Origin: Kribbella flavida DSM 17836
GTDB taxonomy: Bacteria > Actinomycetota > Actinomycetes > Propionibacteriales > Kribbellaceae
Reading direction: 5' to 3'
Length of the DNA stretch: 64,000 nucleotides
Assembly (NCBI RefSeq): GCF_000024345.1
Contig: NC_013729.1
Coordinates: 3,596,001-3,660,000 of the forward strand
Made by a program: the position numbers and the translations under genes. Shown in pieces: positions 50,825-59,190 of this stretch (position 1 is the stretch's first letter; every line of letters starts with the position of its first letter). The notes under the pieces were generated by a model that was not told the origin of the DNA, did not search any database, and was given only the letters and a program-made list of their open reading frames with translations.

Positions 50825-52102
50825 CTACTTCTCGAGGATGGCGACGACGCCCTGGCCGCCGGCGGCGCAGATCGAGATCAGGCCGCGGCCACCGCCGTTC
50901 TCGTCCAGCTGCTTGGCCAGCGCGGCCACGATCCGCCCACCGGTCGCGGCGAACGGGTGCCCGGCGGCCAGCGAGCTGCCGTTGACGTTCAGCTTGTCCC
51001 GGTCGATCTCGCCCAGCGGCGCGTCCAGACCGAGCCGTTCCTTGCAGAAGATCGGGTCCTCCCAGGCCTTCAGCGTCGCCAGCACCTGGGACGCGAACGC
51101 CTCGTGGATCTCGTAGTAGTCGAAGTCCTGCAGGGTCAGTCCGGCGCGCGCGAGCATCTTCGGTACGGCGTACGCGGGAGCCATCAGCAGCCCTTCGGCA
51201 CCCTTCACGTAGTCGACGGCGGCGGTCTGCGCGTGGGTCAGGTAGGCCAGCGGGCGCAGCCCGTGCTCGGCGGCCCACTCGTCGGTGGACAGCAGCACCG
51301 TCGAAGCGCCGTCGGACAGTGGGGTCGAGTTGCCCGCCGTCATGGTCGCGGTCTCGCCCTTGCCGTAGACCGTCTTCAGCTTGGCCAGCTTCTCCGGCGT
51401 CGTGTCCGGGCGAAGGTTCTGGTCCTTGTCCAGCCCCAGGTACGGCGTCAGCAGGTCGTCGTGGAAGCCCCGGTCGTACGACGCGGCCAGGTTGAGGTGC
51501 GAGCGGTACGCGATCTCGTCCTGCGCCTCCCGGGTGACGCCCCACTCGAGCGCGGTGAGCGCGGCGTGCTCGCCCATCGACCTGCGCGTCCGCGGCTCGG
51601 CGTTGCGCGGGATCTCCGGCACGACGTCCTTCGGCCGGACCCGGGCCAGCACCTTCAGCCGGTCCTGGAACGTCTTGGCCCGGTTCAGGTCGAGCAGGAT
51701 CGTGCGCAGCTTGTCGTTGACCGCGATCGGCGCGTCCGAGGCCGAGTCGACGCCGCCCGCGATGCCGGCCTCGATCTGGCCGAGGGCGATCTTGTTGCCG
51801 ACCAGGATCGCCGCCTCCAGCCCGGTCCCGCAGGCCTGCTGGAGGTCGTACGCCGGGGTGGTGGCGGCGAGCTTGGAGCCGAGCACCACCTCGCGCACCA
51901 TGTTCCAGTCGCGGGCGTGCTTGAGCACGGCGCCGGCCACCACCTCGCCGACCTCCTCGCCACCGAGGCCGGTCCGGTCGACCAGGCCGTTGAGGGCGGC
52001 GGTGAGCATGTCGGAGTTCGAGGCGTGCCGGTAGGTCTTGTCCTGCCGGGCGAACGGAATACGGTTGCCGGCGACAACGGCCACCTTGCGGGTCTCGGTC
52101 AC
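50825..52102 (-). CDS. Acetyl-CoA C-acyltransferase (thiolase)
   Basis: 425 residues from GTG 52102 with AGGAGAG upstream; overlaps the TetR stop by 4 bases. Nucleophile Cys is in AYDLQQACGTGLEAAI, with the second motif YEIHEAFASQVLATL and the C-terminal NVNGSSLAAGHPFAATGGRI plus CAAGGQGVVAIL (second Cys). It condenses or cleaves acyl-CoA. In this operon it probably works with the FabG4-like reductase and MaoC hydratase in a biosynthetic or beta-oxidation cycle. Confidence 0.95.
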   Translation of the reverse strand: MTETRKVAVVAGNRIPFARQDKTYRHASNSDMLTAALNGLVDRTGLGGEEVGEVVAGAVLKHARDWNMVREVVLGSKLAATTPAYDLQQACGTGLEAAILVGNKIALGQIEAGIAGGVDSASDAPIAVNDKLRTILLDLNRAKTFQDRLKVLARVRPKDVVPEIPRNAEPRTRRSMGEHAALTALEWGVTREAQDEIAYRSHLNLAASYDRGFHDDLLTPYLGLDKDQNLRPDTTPEKLAKLKTVYGKGETATMTAGNSTPLSDGASTVLLSTDEWAAEHGLRPLAYLTHAQTAAVDYVKGAEGLLMAPAYAVPKMLARAGLTLQDFDYYEIHEAFASQVLATLKAWEDPIFCKERLGLDAPLGEIDRDKLNVNGSSLAAGHPFAATGGRIVAALAKQLDENGGGRGLISICAAGGQGVVAILEK

Positions 52103-52905
52103 GGTTTCTCTCCTGCGGTGCGTGGGGTGGAGCGGCCGGCGGTCGCCCTGAGGGGTTTGCCGGGAGCTGTCCCGGCGGTTCTGGCCGACTTGGTGGATGC
52201 TTTGCCGGCCGGGCTGAGCGCCTTGCGGCCGACGGCGGTGGCGAGGGTGGCGGTGATCGCGGTGGACCGCACGGTGTCGATGTCGGCGTGGTGCACGACC
52301 GGGTGCCCCGGCTGCGCGGCGGACACGATCAGGCCCATCCTGGCCATGTGCAGCGAGCCCAGCGTCTGGGTGTAGAGGTGGTTGGCGAGGTACGCGGTGT
52401 CGACCTCGTCGAACACCCCGGCCCGCTGACCGGCCTGCAGGATCGTCGAGATCCGCTCCAGCGCGCTCGCCATCGCCGCGCCGAGCTTGGTCATCACCGG
52501 CTCGGTGATCTCGCCGAACAGTTCGTCGCCGGTCCGCCGCAGCAGGCTCATCGCGCAGTCGGCGAACGCGGGGTACTCCAGGCAGAAGTCGACGAACACC
52601 TCACTGAGCGCGCGCAGCCGGTTCAGCGGGGCGCGGCGCGGTCCGTCGACGGCCTCCAGGCGGCCGTCGAGCTCGCCGAGGTAGTCGACCAGGGTCAGGG
52701 CGAAGAGTTCTTCCTTGCCGGCGAAGTGCCGGTAGATCAGCGCCTTGTTGATGCCGACCCGCTTGGCGATGTCGTCGATCTGGGCGTCGATCGAGCCGCG
52801 CTCGTCGAACAGTTCGCGGGTGCAGCGAATGATGTCCCGCTCCCGGTCGCGACGGCGCTCCGCCGTGGTCCGGCGGCGTCCGATCGCGAGCAGCGCGGAG
52901 CTCAT
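52099..52905 (-). CDS. TetR-family transcriptional regulator
   Basis: 268 residues. The N-terminal helix-turn-helix is RDIIRCTRELFDERGSIDAQIDDIAKRVGINKALIYRHFAGKEELFALTL. A ligand-binding all-helical domain follows, and the last ~45 residues form a Lys/Ala/Thr/Pro-rich basic tail unusual for the family. It is first in the fatty-acid operon and diverges from the acyl-CoA dehydrogenase, so it likely controls both and may sense an acyl-CoA. Confidence 0.93.
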   Translation of the reverse strand: MSSALLAIGRRRTTAERRRDRERDIIRCTRELFDERGSIDAQIDDIAKRVGINKALIYRHFAGKEELFALTLVDYLGELDGRLEAVDGPRRAPLNRLRALSEVFVDFCLEYPAFADCAMSLLRRTGDELFGEITEPVMTKLGAAMASALERISTILQAGQRAGVFDEVDTAYLANHLYTQTLGSLHMARMGLIVSAAQPGHPVVHHADIDTVRSTAITATLATAVGRKALSPAGKASTKSARTAGTAPGKPLRATAGRSTPRTAGEKP

Positions 52906-52943
52906 GCACCGATCTTAGCCACACCGGTACCCCTGGGTGCAAA

Positions 52944-52970
52944 CGATGGTTACACTCGTGGGTAACATCG
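52944..52970. promoter_or_regulatory. Candidate TetR operator in the divergent region
   Basis: CGATGGTTAC and GTAACATCG form an inverted repeat (GTTAC-N8-GTAAC core at 52949-52966, with a one-base slip in the outer arms). It lies between the TetR and acyl-CoA dehydrogenase start codons. TAACAT inside it could be the -10 for the rightward gene. Confidence 0.6.
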
Positions 52971-53018
52971 CTGCCGCTGTCGTCTCCACCCGCTGCGTGC
53001 TCGTCCGGAGGAACCCCG

Positions 53019-54350
53019 ATGACCCTGACCGACCCGAAGCCGTCCGAAACCGTGTCGGCCGACGTGATGGCCCTTGCCGGCGAGCTCGGCGCCGAGCGGG
53101 CCAAGCCCGGCTGGAGCACCTTCTCGCTCGCGCTGAACGACGAGCAGCGGGAGATCCGCGACTGGGCGCACACCTTCGCCGCCGACGTGATGCGGCCGGC
53201 CGCGTCGGAGTGGGACGAGCGCGAGACCACGCCCTGGCCGGTGATCCAGGAGGCCGCGAAGATCGGCCTGTACGGCCTGGAAGCGAACGTCAACCTCTTC
53301 ATCGACCCCTCCGGCCTGCTGATGCCGCTGGTGCACGAGGAGCTGTTCTGGGGTGACGCCGGCATCGGCATGTCGCTGACCGGCACCGGCCTGGCGTCGT
53401 CGGCGATCTTCTCCAACGGAACACCCGAGCAGTGGAGCCAGTGGCTTCCCCGCTGCTACGGCACGCCGGACGACGTGAAGGTCGCCGCGTTCTGCTCGTC
53501 CGAGCCGGGCGCCGGCTCCGACGTCTCCGCGATCCGCACCCGCGCGACGTACGACGAGAAGACCGGCGAGTGGGTCATCAACGGCCAGAAGGCCTGGGCC
53601 ACGAACGGCGGCATCGCCGACATCCACGTCGTCGTCGCCACCGTCGACCCGTCGCTGGGTACGAAGGGGCAGGCGGCGTTCGTCGTACCGAAGTCCGAGG
53701 TCCGCGGCCTGGAGCAGGGCACCAAGCTGAAGAAGCACGGCCTGCGCGCCTCGCACACCGCCGACGTCTTCTTCGACAACGTGCGCATCCCGGCCGAGAA
53801 CGTGCTGGGCGGCAAGGAGAAGCTCGACGCCCGCCTGGCCAAGGCCCGCGAGCCCCGGGACGGCCAGCGCGCCCGCAACGCCTCGATGGCGACGTTCGAG
53901 ATGACCCGCCACATCGTCGGCGCCCAGGCGATCGGCATCGCGCGTGCGGCGTACGAGTTCGCGCTCGAGTACGCCAAGGGCCGCGAGCAGTTCGGCCGCC
54001 CGATCATCGACAACCAGGGCATCGCCTTCAAGCTCGCCGACATGGCGATGGAGATCGACGCCGCCCGGCTGCTGGTCTGGCGCGCCGCCAACATGTCGTC
54101 GGCACTGATGCGCGGCGAGTCGCCGAACTACCGCCACGGCGAGGGCTCGATGGCCAAACTCAAGGCCGGCGAGGTCGCGGTGAAGGTCACCGAGGAAGCC
54201 ATCCAGATCCTGGGCGGCAACGGCTACACCCGCGAGTACCCGGTGGAGCGCATGCACCGCGACGCGAAGATCTACACCATCTTCGAGGGCACGAGCGAGA
54301 TCCAGCGCCTGGTGATCTCCCGAGCGATCTCCGGGATGCGGATCCGGTAG
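53019..54350 (+). CDS. Acyl-CoA dehydrogenase
   Basis: 443 residues, ATG 53019 after GGAGGAA. Domains of the FAD fold: N-terminal helical (WAHTFAADVMRPAASEWDE), beta (FCSSEPGAGSDVSAIRTRATYDEKTGEWVINGQKAWATNGG), C-terminal helical with GREQFGRPIIDNQGIAFKLADM and ILGGNGYTREYPVERMHRDAKIYTIFEGTSEIQRL, whose FEGTSEIQ Glu is the catalytic-base position for medium-chain-type enzymes. It likely introduces the double bond hydrated by the divergent-operon MaoC. Confidence 0.96.
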   Translation: MTLTDPKPSETVSADVMALAGELGAERAKPGWSTFSLALNDEQREIRDWAHTFAADVMRPAASEWDERETTPWPVIQEAAKIGLYGLEANVNLFIDPSGLLMPLVHEELFWGDAGIGMSLTGTGLASSAIFSNGTPEQWSQWLPRCYGTPDDVKVAAFCSSEPGAGSDVSAIRTRATYDEKTGEWVINGQKAWATNGGIADIHVVVATVDPSLGTKGQAAFVVPKSEVRGLEQGTKLKKHGLRASHTADVFFDNVRIPAENVLGGKEKLDARLAKAREPRDGQRARNASMATFEMTRHIVGAQAIGIARAAYEFALEYAKGREQFGRPIIDNQGIAFKLADMAMEIDAARLLVWRAANMSSALMRGESPNYRHGEGSMAKLKAGEVAVKVTEEAIQILGGNGYTREYPVERMHRDAKIYTIFEGTSEIQRLVISRAISGMRIR

Positions 54351-54385
54351 TCGCCAAGAGCGCTACCGAACAAGACCTGAGTAGA

Positions 54386-54408
54386 CAGGGGCTGGGGCGG
54401 CGCCCCTG
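54386..54408 (+). terminator. Hairpin terminator after acyl-CoA dehydrogenase
   Basis: CAGGGGC pairs with GCCCCTG around a 9-base loop, 36 bases after the stop. Moderate strength. Confidence 0.6.
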
Positions 54409-54480
54409 CTGTGTCCTGTCGGGTTGGGGTCGGCGATTTCCGGTGGAGGATTGTCGGTCGGGCGTGTGACGATGCCTGGC

Positions 54481-55698
54481 ATGGTGAACTCCGGGTACGA
54501 GGTGCGGACCGCGACGGCTGGCGAGCATGACCAGTTCGTGGGGCTGTTCGGCGCGGCGATGATGTTCGAGAGCGCGCCGAGCGATCTCGACCGGGAGTTG
54601 TTCGAGCCGGGGCGGGCGCTGGTGGCCGTGGATGGCGGTCAGTTCGTTGGGACCGCGAAGGCCATGAGTCGCGATCTGGCGGTGCCCGGGGGTGTGGTGC
54701 CGGCTGCGCACGTGACGGCGGTCGGCGTGCGGGCGACTCATCGACGGCGCGGCATCCTGTCCGAGCTGATGAGCCGGCAGCTGCGCGAAGTACCGGAGGC
54801 GCTCGCGGTGCTCTGGGCGAGCGAGCCGGGAATCTACGGCCGGTTCGGATATGCCCCGGCCGCCTGGGGTGTGTCGTACGAGGCCGACCTGCGCACCCTC
54901 AAGCCGTACCCCGTGCCGAGCGACGCAGGTTCGCTCGAGGAGCTGGCCGCCGACGACGCAGTGGCTCAGCTGGCGCCGATGCTTCGAGAGCTGCAGGCGA
55001 AGCGTCCGGGGGTGTCGGGCCGGTCCGAGCAGGAGTGGCGCAGGCGCTTGCAGGACAAGCCCGACGATCGCGGTGGTCGGACCGCGCGTCAGATCCTCGT
55101 GCACCGCAACGAAGCCGGCGCCTTGGACGGGTATGCCCTGTGGCGCGGCAAGCTCAGTTGGGGACCCGGCGGTCCGGCCAACGAGGTGAGCGTGGAGGAG
55201 TTCGTCGCTCTCGAGCCGACGGCGTACCACGCGCTGTGGCATCACCTGCTGACTCTCGACCTGGCCGGCAAACTCGAGTACGGCCACGCCGCGCTCGACG
55301 AGCTGCTGCAGCAGTTGGTGACCAACCCGGTCGCGCTCAACCGGCGGCTGACCGAGTCGCTGTGGGTTCGCATCACCGACGTCGGCCGCGCCCTGGCACA
55401 GCGCCGGTACGCGACCGGGGTGGATGTGGTGATCGAGGTGACCGATGACCTCATCACGGCCAACAACGGTCGGTACCGCCTGACCGGTGACCTGGAGCAA
55501 GCGACCTGTGAACCGAGCGATTCAGCCCCCGACCTCTCGCTGTCCGTGAGAGAGCTCGCCGCCGCGTACCTGGGTGGCCGTCCGCTGAGCGAGTTCACCG
55601 CGACCGGCCGAGTCACCGAACACACCGCCGGCGCCTTGTCCGCGCTGACGGCGGCCCTCCGCTGGCCCGTTGCTCCGGTGAGCATCGAGATCTTCTGA
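54481..55698 (+). CDS. Eis-like N-acetyltransferase
   Basis: 405 residues from ATG 54481 (ATG 54472 is equally possible; no ribosome site). First GNAT domain: VGTAKAMSRDLAVPGGVVPAAHVTAVGVRATHRRRGILSELM carries the R-R-G acetyl-CoA loop (THRRRGI). A second GNAT domain (LEYGHAALDELLQQLV) and an SCP2-like C-terminal domain follow, ending in free-carboxylate EIF, the general base of Eis proteins. Eis enzymes acetylate aminoglycosides and other amines at several sites. It may confer low-level resistance or modify a cell amine. Confidence 0.93.
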   Translation: MVNSGYEVRTATAGEHDQFVGLFGAAMMFESAPSDLDRELFEPGRALVAVDGGQFVGTAKAMSRDLAVPGGVVPAAHVTAVGVRATHRRRGILSELMSRQLREVPEALAVLWASEPGIYGRFGYAPAAWGVSYEADLRTLKPYPVPSDAGSLEELAADDAVAQLAPMLRELQAKRPGVSGRSEQEWRRRLQDKPDDRGGRTARQILVHRNEAGALDGYALWRGKLSWGPGGPANEVSVEEFVALEPTAYHALWHHLLTLDLAGKLEYGHAALDELLQQLVTNPVALNRRLTESLWVRITDVGRALAQRRYATGVDVVIEVTDDLITANNGRYRLTGDLEQATCEPSDSAPDLSLSVRELAAAYLGGRPLSEFTATGRVTEHTAGALSALTAALRWPVAPVSIEIF

Positions 55699-55725
55699 GC
55701 GCCTGGCCGACATCGCGAGGTCGCC

Positions 55726-56196
55726 TCAGTCGAGACGCAGGATGGTTTCCTCGATCTCCGCGGCGCGGGCGTTCGCGTAACCGCGATCGGTGCCGGTGGG
55801 GATGAAGCCCGCCTTCTGCAGGACCCGGAGGGACGCCAGGTTGTCGGAGGCCGCTCGCGCGTGGATGGGGCGGGTCCGGACCGTGGCCAGCAGAAGCGCG
55901 AGGGCCTGGGTGGCGATGCCTTGTCCCCAGAACCGGCGAGCGAGCCAGTAGGTGATTTCGGTGTCGCCTTCCATGACGAAGACGCCGATGGTGCCGACCA
56001 AGAGGCCGTCCTGCGTGATGGCGTACTGAGTTGCGTCGGGGGACGACCTGATCCGGGCCTGGTGGGCGTCGAAGGCGGCCCGGTCGTTGGGGTCCTCGGC
56101 GGTGAAGGCGGCCATCTGGACCGACTCGGGGTCGCGCATCTGGTCGAAGATGGCGTCCAGGTCGGCGTCGGTGACCGCACGGAGGGCGATGGCCAT
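55726..56196 (-). CDS. GNAT-family N-acetyltransferase (RimJ/RimL-like)
   Basis: 156 residues from ATG 56196 (AGGGGC upstream); longer readings through the region are read-through of a non-coding frame. Motifs are LRAVTDADLDAIFDQMRDPESVQMAAFTAEDPNDR, TYWLARRFWGQGIATQALALLLATV (motif A, W-G-x-G-I-A) and LASLRVLQKAGFIPTGTD (motif B). Ribosomal-protein or small-molecule acetylation is possible; substrate not determinable. Confidence 0.92.
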   Translation of the reverse strand: MAIALRAVTDADLDAIFDQMRDPESVQMAAFTAEDPNDRAAFDAHQARIRSSPDATQYAITQDGLLVGTIGVFVMEGDTEITYWLARRFWGQGIATQALALLLATVRTRPIHARAASDNLASLRVLQKAGFIPTGTDRGYANARAAEIEETILRLD

Positions 56197-56520
56197 GGCG
56201 TGCCCCTTCCTTGCTGGTTCGCAGCAACGTACCCGGGCTCGCTGACGGTTTCTGGCGGCCTCCACAGGGCGTCGACGCGGTGAGGCCGAGCGCTCCGTCA
56301 CGACCCGAGCTCCCTCGCCGGCGACCGGCACCCCGGTCGATATCCACAGCGGTCGAGATCCCGATGCACAGTCTGTGGATGGTTGTGGACAACCTGTAAC
56401 GGAGATCCGGCAGCGGCTGCAACAAGGGCAGTGGCGCGCACGCCCACGGGTCGGGTTCCGGGGGAGTCCGAGGCTCCGGTTGACTGGGGCCGACTCAACC
56501 ACAGTCCCGAGAGGACGCCG
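56197..56520. other. Intergenic region holding a DnaA-box cluster
   Basis: 324 bases between the GNAT and YCII genes with no gene. It contains the DnaA-box-like cluster described separately at 56340-56392 and the probable promoter of the YCII remnant. Confidence 0.6.
56340..56392. promoter_or_regulatory. Cluster of three DnaA-box-like nonamers
   Basis: ATATCCACA (56340-56348, plus), and on the minus strand CCATCCACA (56374-56382) and TTGTCCACA (56384-56392). The last is the preferred actinobacterial DnaA box; the first differs from TTATCCACA at one base. Three in 53 bases exceeds chance expectation for GC-rich DNA. Confidence 0.5.
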
Positions 56521-56855
56521 ATGCAGTTCGCGTTGCTGTACTACTACGATCCCGCGGTCGCCGGACCGACCAAGGAGGAGGTGCTCGACTGGCTGGCCTT
56601 CGACCGGGCCGTGCGAACGGGGGTGTGTTCGTGCACGAGGCGGGGTTCCACTCGGTCGCCCGGGCGCGGACCGTGCGGGTGCGGGACGGACAGTTCGAGA
56701 GCGAGTCCGGCGGTGCAACGAGCGGCCCGGTGCTGGCCGGCTACTACGTGGTGAACGTCGACGGGATCGAGGCAGCCGAGCAGTGGGCGGCACGGATTCC
56801 GACCGCCCGGTACGGCGCGGTGGAGGTCCGGCCGGTCGTCGAGTACGACGGCTGA
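56521..56855 (+). pseudogene. YCII-domain protein gene with a frameshift
   Basis: The N-terminal half MQFALLYYYDPAVAGPTKEEVLDWLAFDRAVRTG reads in one frame from ATG 56521; the C-terminal half VFVHEAGFHSVARARTVRVRDGQ...GGYY-like AGYYVVNVD, AARIPTARYGAVEVRPV reads in the next. Together they give one YCII protein, a small dimeric family of unknown or dehydrogenase-like role often beside sigma-factor genes. The switch falls at the G5 run 56619-56623; one added G restores a continuous frame. It is either a real lesion or a sequencing error. Confidence 0.85.
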
Positions 56856-56876
56856 GCCAGGCGGGCCGGAGCTGCG

Positions 56877-56888
56877 GGAAACGTTTCC
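56877..56888 (+). promoter_or_regulatory. LacI-type palindrome before the MocA-like genes
   Basis: GGAAACGTTTCC is a perfect 12-base palindrome with the central CG typical of LacI-family operators, 137 bases upstream of the first Gfo/Idh/MocA gene and just after the YCII stop. Confidence 0.6.
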
Positions 56889-57024
56889 GATTTCGGGTCG
56901 GATGATGAGACGAACCGCCGAGAAGTCGGACAGGACCTCGCGTCAGTTGCTTAGGTAGATCGGGAGATCGTTTTCCGTCCACGGCCGGAGCGGTCGCCCA
57001 CTGACCTGGTGCGAGGAGGAGAAG

Positions 57025-58038
57025 GTGTCGAAACCGCTCAAGATCGCGGCTCTGGGATTCTGGCACGTGCATGCGGGGGACTACGCGCGGCAGGCGCAGC
57101 AGCATCCCGGGACCGAGTTGGTCGCCGTCTGGGACGACAACCCCGACCTCGGGCAGCCCGGGGCCGAGAAGTTCGGGGTGCCGTACACCGACGACCTGGA
57201 CGCCCTGCTCGCCCGGGCCGACGTCGACGGCGTCACGGTGACCACCTCGACGGACCGGCACCGCGACCTGATCGTCAAGGCCGCGAACGCGGGCAAGCAC
57301 ATTTTCACCGAGAAGGTGCTCGCCCCGACCGTGACGGAAGCGGAGGAGATCATCGCCGCGGCCGATGCCAACGGAGTCAGGCTGGTGGTGTCGCTGCCGC
57401 GGCTCGCCCACGGCTACACCCACGCGATCCGCGCGGTGATCGCCAGCGGCGACCTCGGAAAGCTCACCTACGCGCGGGTCCGGCTGTCGCACGACGGCGC
57501 GGTGTCCGCCGGGGGCCAAGGTGGTTGGCTGCCCGAGCGCTTCTTCGAGCCGAAGACGGCGATCGGTGGAGCGCTCACCGATCTCGGTTGCCACCCGATC
57601 TACCTGACGCAGCTGTTCCTCGGTGCCGACCCGGACACCGTCAGCGCGACGTACCGCTCGGTGGCCGGGCTCGGGCTGGAGGACAACGCGGTCGTGACAC
57701 TGGGGTACGGCGACCAGAAGATCGGGGTGGTCGAGGCGGGCTTCGCCAGCCGGAACCCGTTCACGATCGAGATCTTCGGCACCGAGGGAAGTCTCACCTA
57801 CACCGAAGACGGCAACGTGCTGCGGGCGTTCGGGCCGGCCTTCGGCGACGGGCGGCAGGTGCCGGTGCCGGACCACGGCAAGGACCCGTTCGCCCAGTGG
57901 GTCGACCACATCACCGAGGGCACTCGGGCCGACGACAATCTCGCCCGTGCCGTCGAGCTGACCCGGATGGTGGTCGCCGCCAACGAGTCCGCCGAGCAAG
58001 CCACGGTCGTCCGGTACGCCGGTCCGGCCGGCCGCTGA
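57025..58038 (+). CDS. Gfo/Idh/MocA-family oxidoreductase (1)
   Basis: 337 residues, GTG 57025 behind GAGGAGGAG. The NAD(P)-binding fold begins KIAALGFWHVHAGDYARQAQQ, replacing the common G-x-G-x-x-G with GFWHVH, followed by VAVWDD. TEKVLAPT occupies the EKP position (EKV here). ALTDLGCHPIYLTQLFLG is the catalytic-domain D-x-G-x-H motif. Such enzymes oxidise or epimerise sugars and inositols. Paired with the gene 52 bases downstream. The altered glycine motif may mean different cofactor handling. Confidence 0.92.
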   Translation: MSKPLKIAALGFWHVHAGDYARQAQQHPGTELVAVWDDNPDLGQPGAEKFGVPYTDDLDALLARADVDGVTVTTSTDRHRDLIVKAANAGKHIFTEKVLAPTVTEAEEIIAAADANGVRLVVSLPRLAHGYTHAIRAVIASGDLGKLTYARVRLSHDGAVSAGGQGGWLPERFFEPKTAIGGALTDLGCHPIYLTQLFLGADPDTVSATYRSVAGLGLEDNAVVTLGYGDQKIGVVEAGFASRNPFTIEIFGTEGSLTYTEDGNVLRAFGPAFGDGRQVPVPDHGKDPFAQWVDHITEGTRADDNLARAVELTRMVVAANESAEQATVVRYAGPAGR

Positions 58039-58090
58039 GCTGCGGCAGTCACCGAAGCACCTCGTTCCAGCAGCCGAGCAAAGGACTTTC

Positions 58091-59089
58091 ATGCCACAGA
58101 TCAAGGTCGGACTGATCGGGGCCGGCGGCATCGCCGAAGCACATCTCAAGGGGTACCGCGCACACGCCGCACGGATCGGCGTCACCGCCGTGGCCGACGC
58201 CGACGCGCAGGTCGCCGCCGAGCGGGCCGGCGCGATCGGTGCCACGCCGTACACGGACTACCGGCGGATGCTCGAGGACGAGGAGCTCGACGCGGTCGAC
58301 ATCTGCCTGCCGCACCACTTGCACCGGGACGCGATCGTCGCCGCAGCCGAGGCCGGCAAGCACATCTTGTGCGAGAAGCCGCTGTGCTTGACGGCAGAGG
58401 AGGCCGCGGACGTCAAGGCGGCGGTTTCGGCGGCCGGCGTGACGTTGATGTGCGCCCACAACCAGCTGTTCCTGCCGGCGGTGGCGGAAGCGAAGAAGCT
58501 GCTGGAGGCCGGCGCGATCGGCACCGTGTACGAGGTGCGGACCACGGACAGCTTCTACAACGACTTCGACCCTTCGACGATGGGGTGGCGAGCGAGCAGC
58601 GCGACGAGCGGTGGTGGCGAGCTGATCGACACCGGATACCACCCGACGTACCTGCTGCTGCACCTGGCCGGCGGTACGCCGGTCGAAGCGACGGCGATGT
58701 TGTCGAGACACCGGTTGACGTTCATGGAGGGCGAGGACTCGGCGCAGGTGCTGGTCCGGTTCGACAACGGCGTGGTGGGGCAACTGGCGACGAGCTGGGC
58801 CTACCAGCCGGCGGCGTCGACCGAACGCTTCTCCGCCGTGGGAGAACTCGGCGCGCTGCACAGCGACGGGAATTCCATCACCCTTCGGCTGCGCGCCGGT
58901 GACGTGACCACGATCGAGCTGGAGCCGGTGGACACGTTCGTCGCCGAGATCGGCCACTTCGCCGACTCGCTGCTCGGCAGGACGCGGCCGTTGCACACTG
59001 AGGAGGAGGGCATCGCGGTCCTCGGCATCCTGCTGGCGGCGTACGAGGGGGAGCGGACGAAGACGATCGCTCCGGTACTGAGTCTGTAA
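58091..59089 (+). CDS. Gfo/Idh/MocA-family oxidoreductase (2)
   Basis: 332 residues. Canonical KVGLIGAGGIAEAHLKGYRAHA, then VTAVADAD, DICLPHHLHRDAIVAAAEAGKHILCEKPL (EKP motif) and ELIDTGYHPTYLLLHLAGG (D-x-G-x-H). It follows the first oxidoreductase in the same direction, so the two probably act on the same sugar or polyol substrate. The pair, with a LacI-type palindrome upstream, suggests a catabolic cassette whose transporter is elsewhere. Confidence 0.94.
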   Translation: MPQIKVGLIGAGGIAEAHLKGYRAHAARIGVTAVADADAQVAAERAGAIGATPYTDYRRMLEDEELDAVDICLPHHLHRDAIVAAAEAGKHILCEKPLCLTAEEAADVKAAVSAAGVTLMCAHNQLFLPAVAEAKKLLEAGAIGTVYEVRTTDSFYNDFDPSTMGWRASSATSGGGELIDTGYHPTYLLLHLAGGTPVEATAMLSRHRLTFMEGEDSAQVLVRFDNGVVGQLATSWAYQPAASTERFSAVGELGALHSDGNSITLRLRAGDVTTIELEPVDTFVAEIGHFADSLLGRTRPLHTEEEGIAVLGILLAAYEGERTKTIAPVLSL

Positions 59090-59097
59090 CGTCTCGT

Positions 59098-59123
59098 CGG
59101 GGTGGGCGGCTGTGTCCACCCCG
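59098..59123 (+). terminator. Hairpin terminator after the oxidoreductase pair
   Basis: CGGGGTGG pairs with CCACCCCG around a 10-base loop, 9 bases after the stop codon. Confidence 0.75.
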
Positions 59124-59190
59124 GCGTGATCAGTCACTCCGGCGAAAGAGAGACAGACGTTCGCGGAGACGATCATCCCGACGGCGTCGG

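Noticed and set aside
55726..58254. 842-codon minus-strand frame
   Set aside because: Only its last 157 codons encode the GNAT enzyme from ATG 56196; the rest is antisense to the oxidoreductases.
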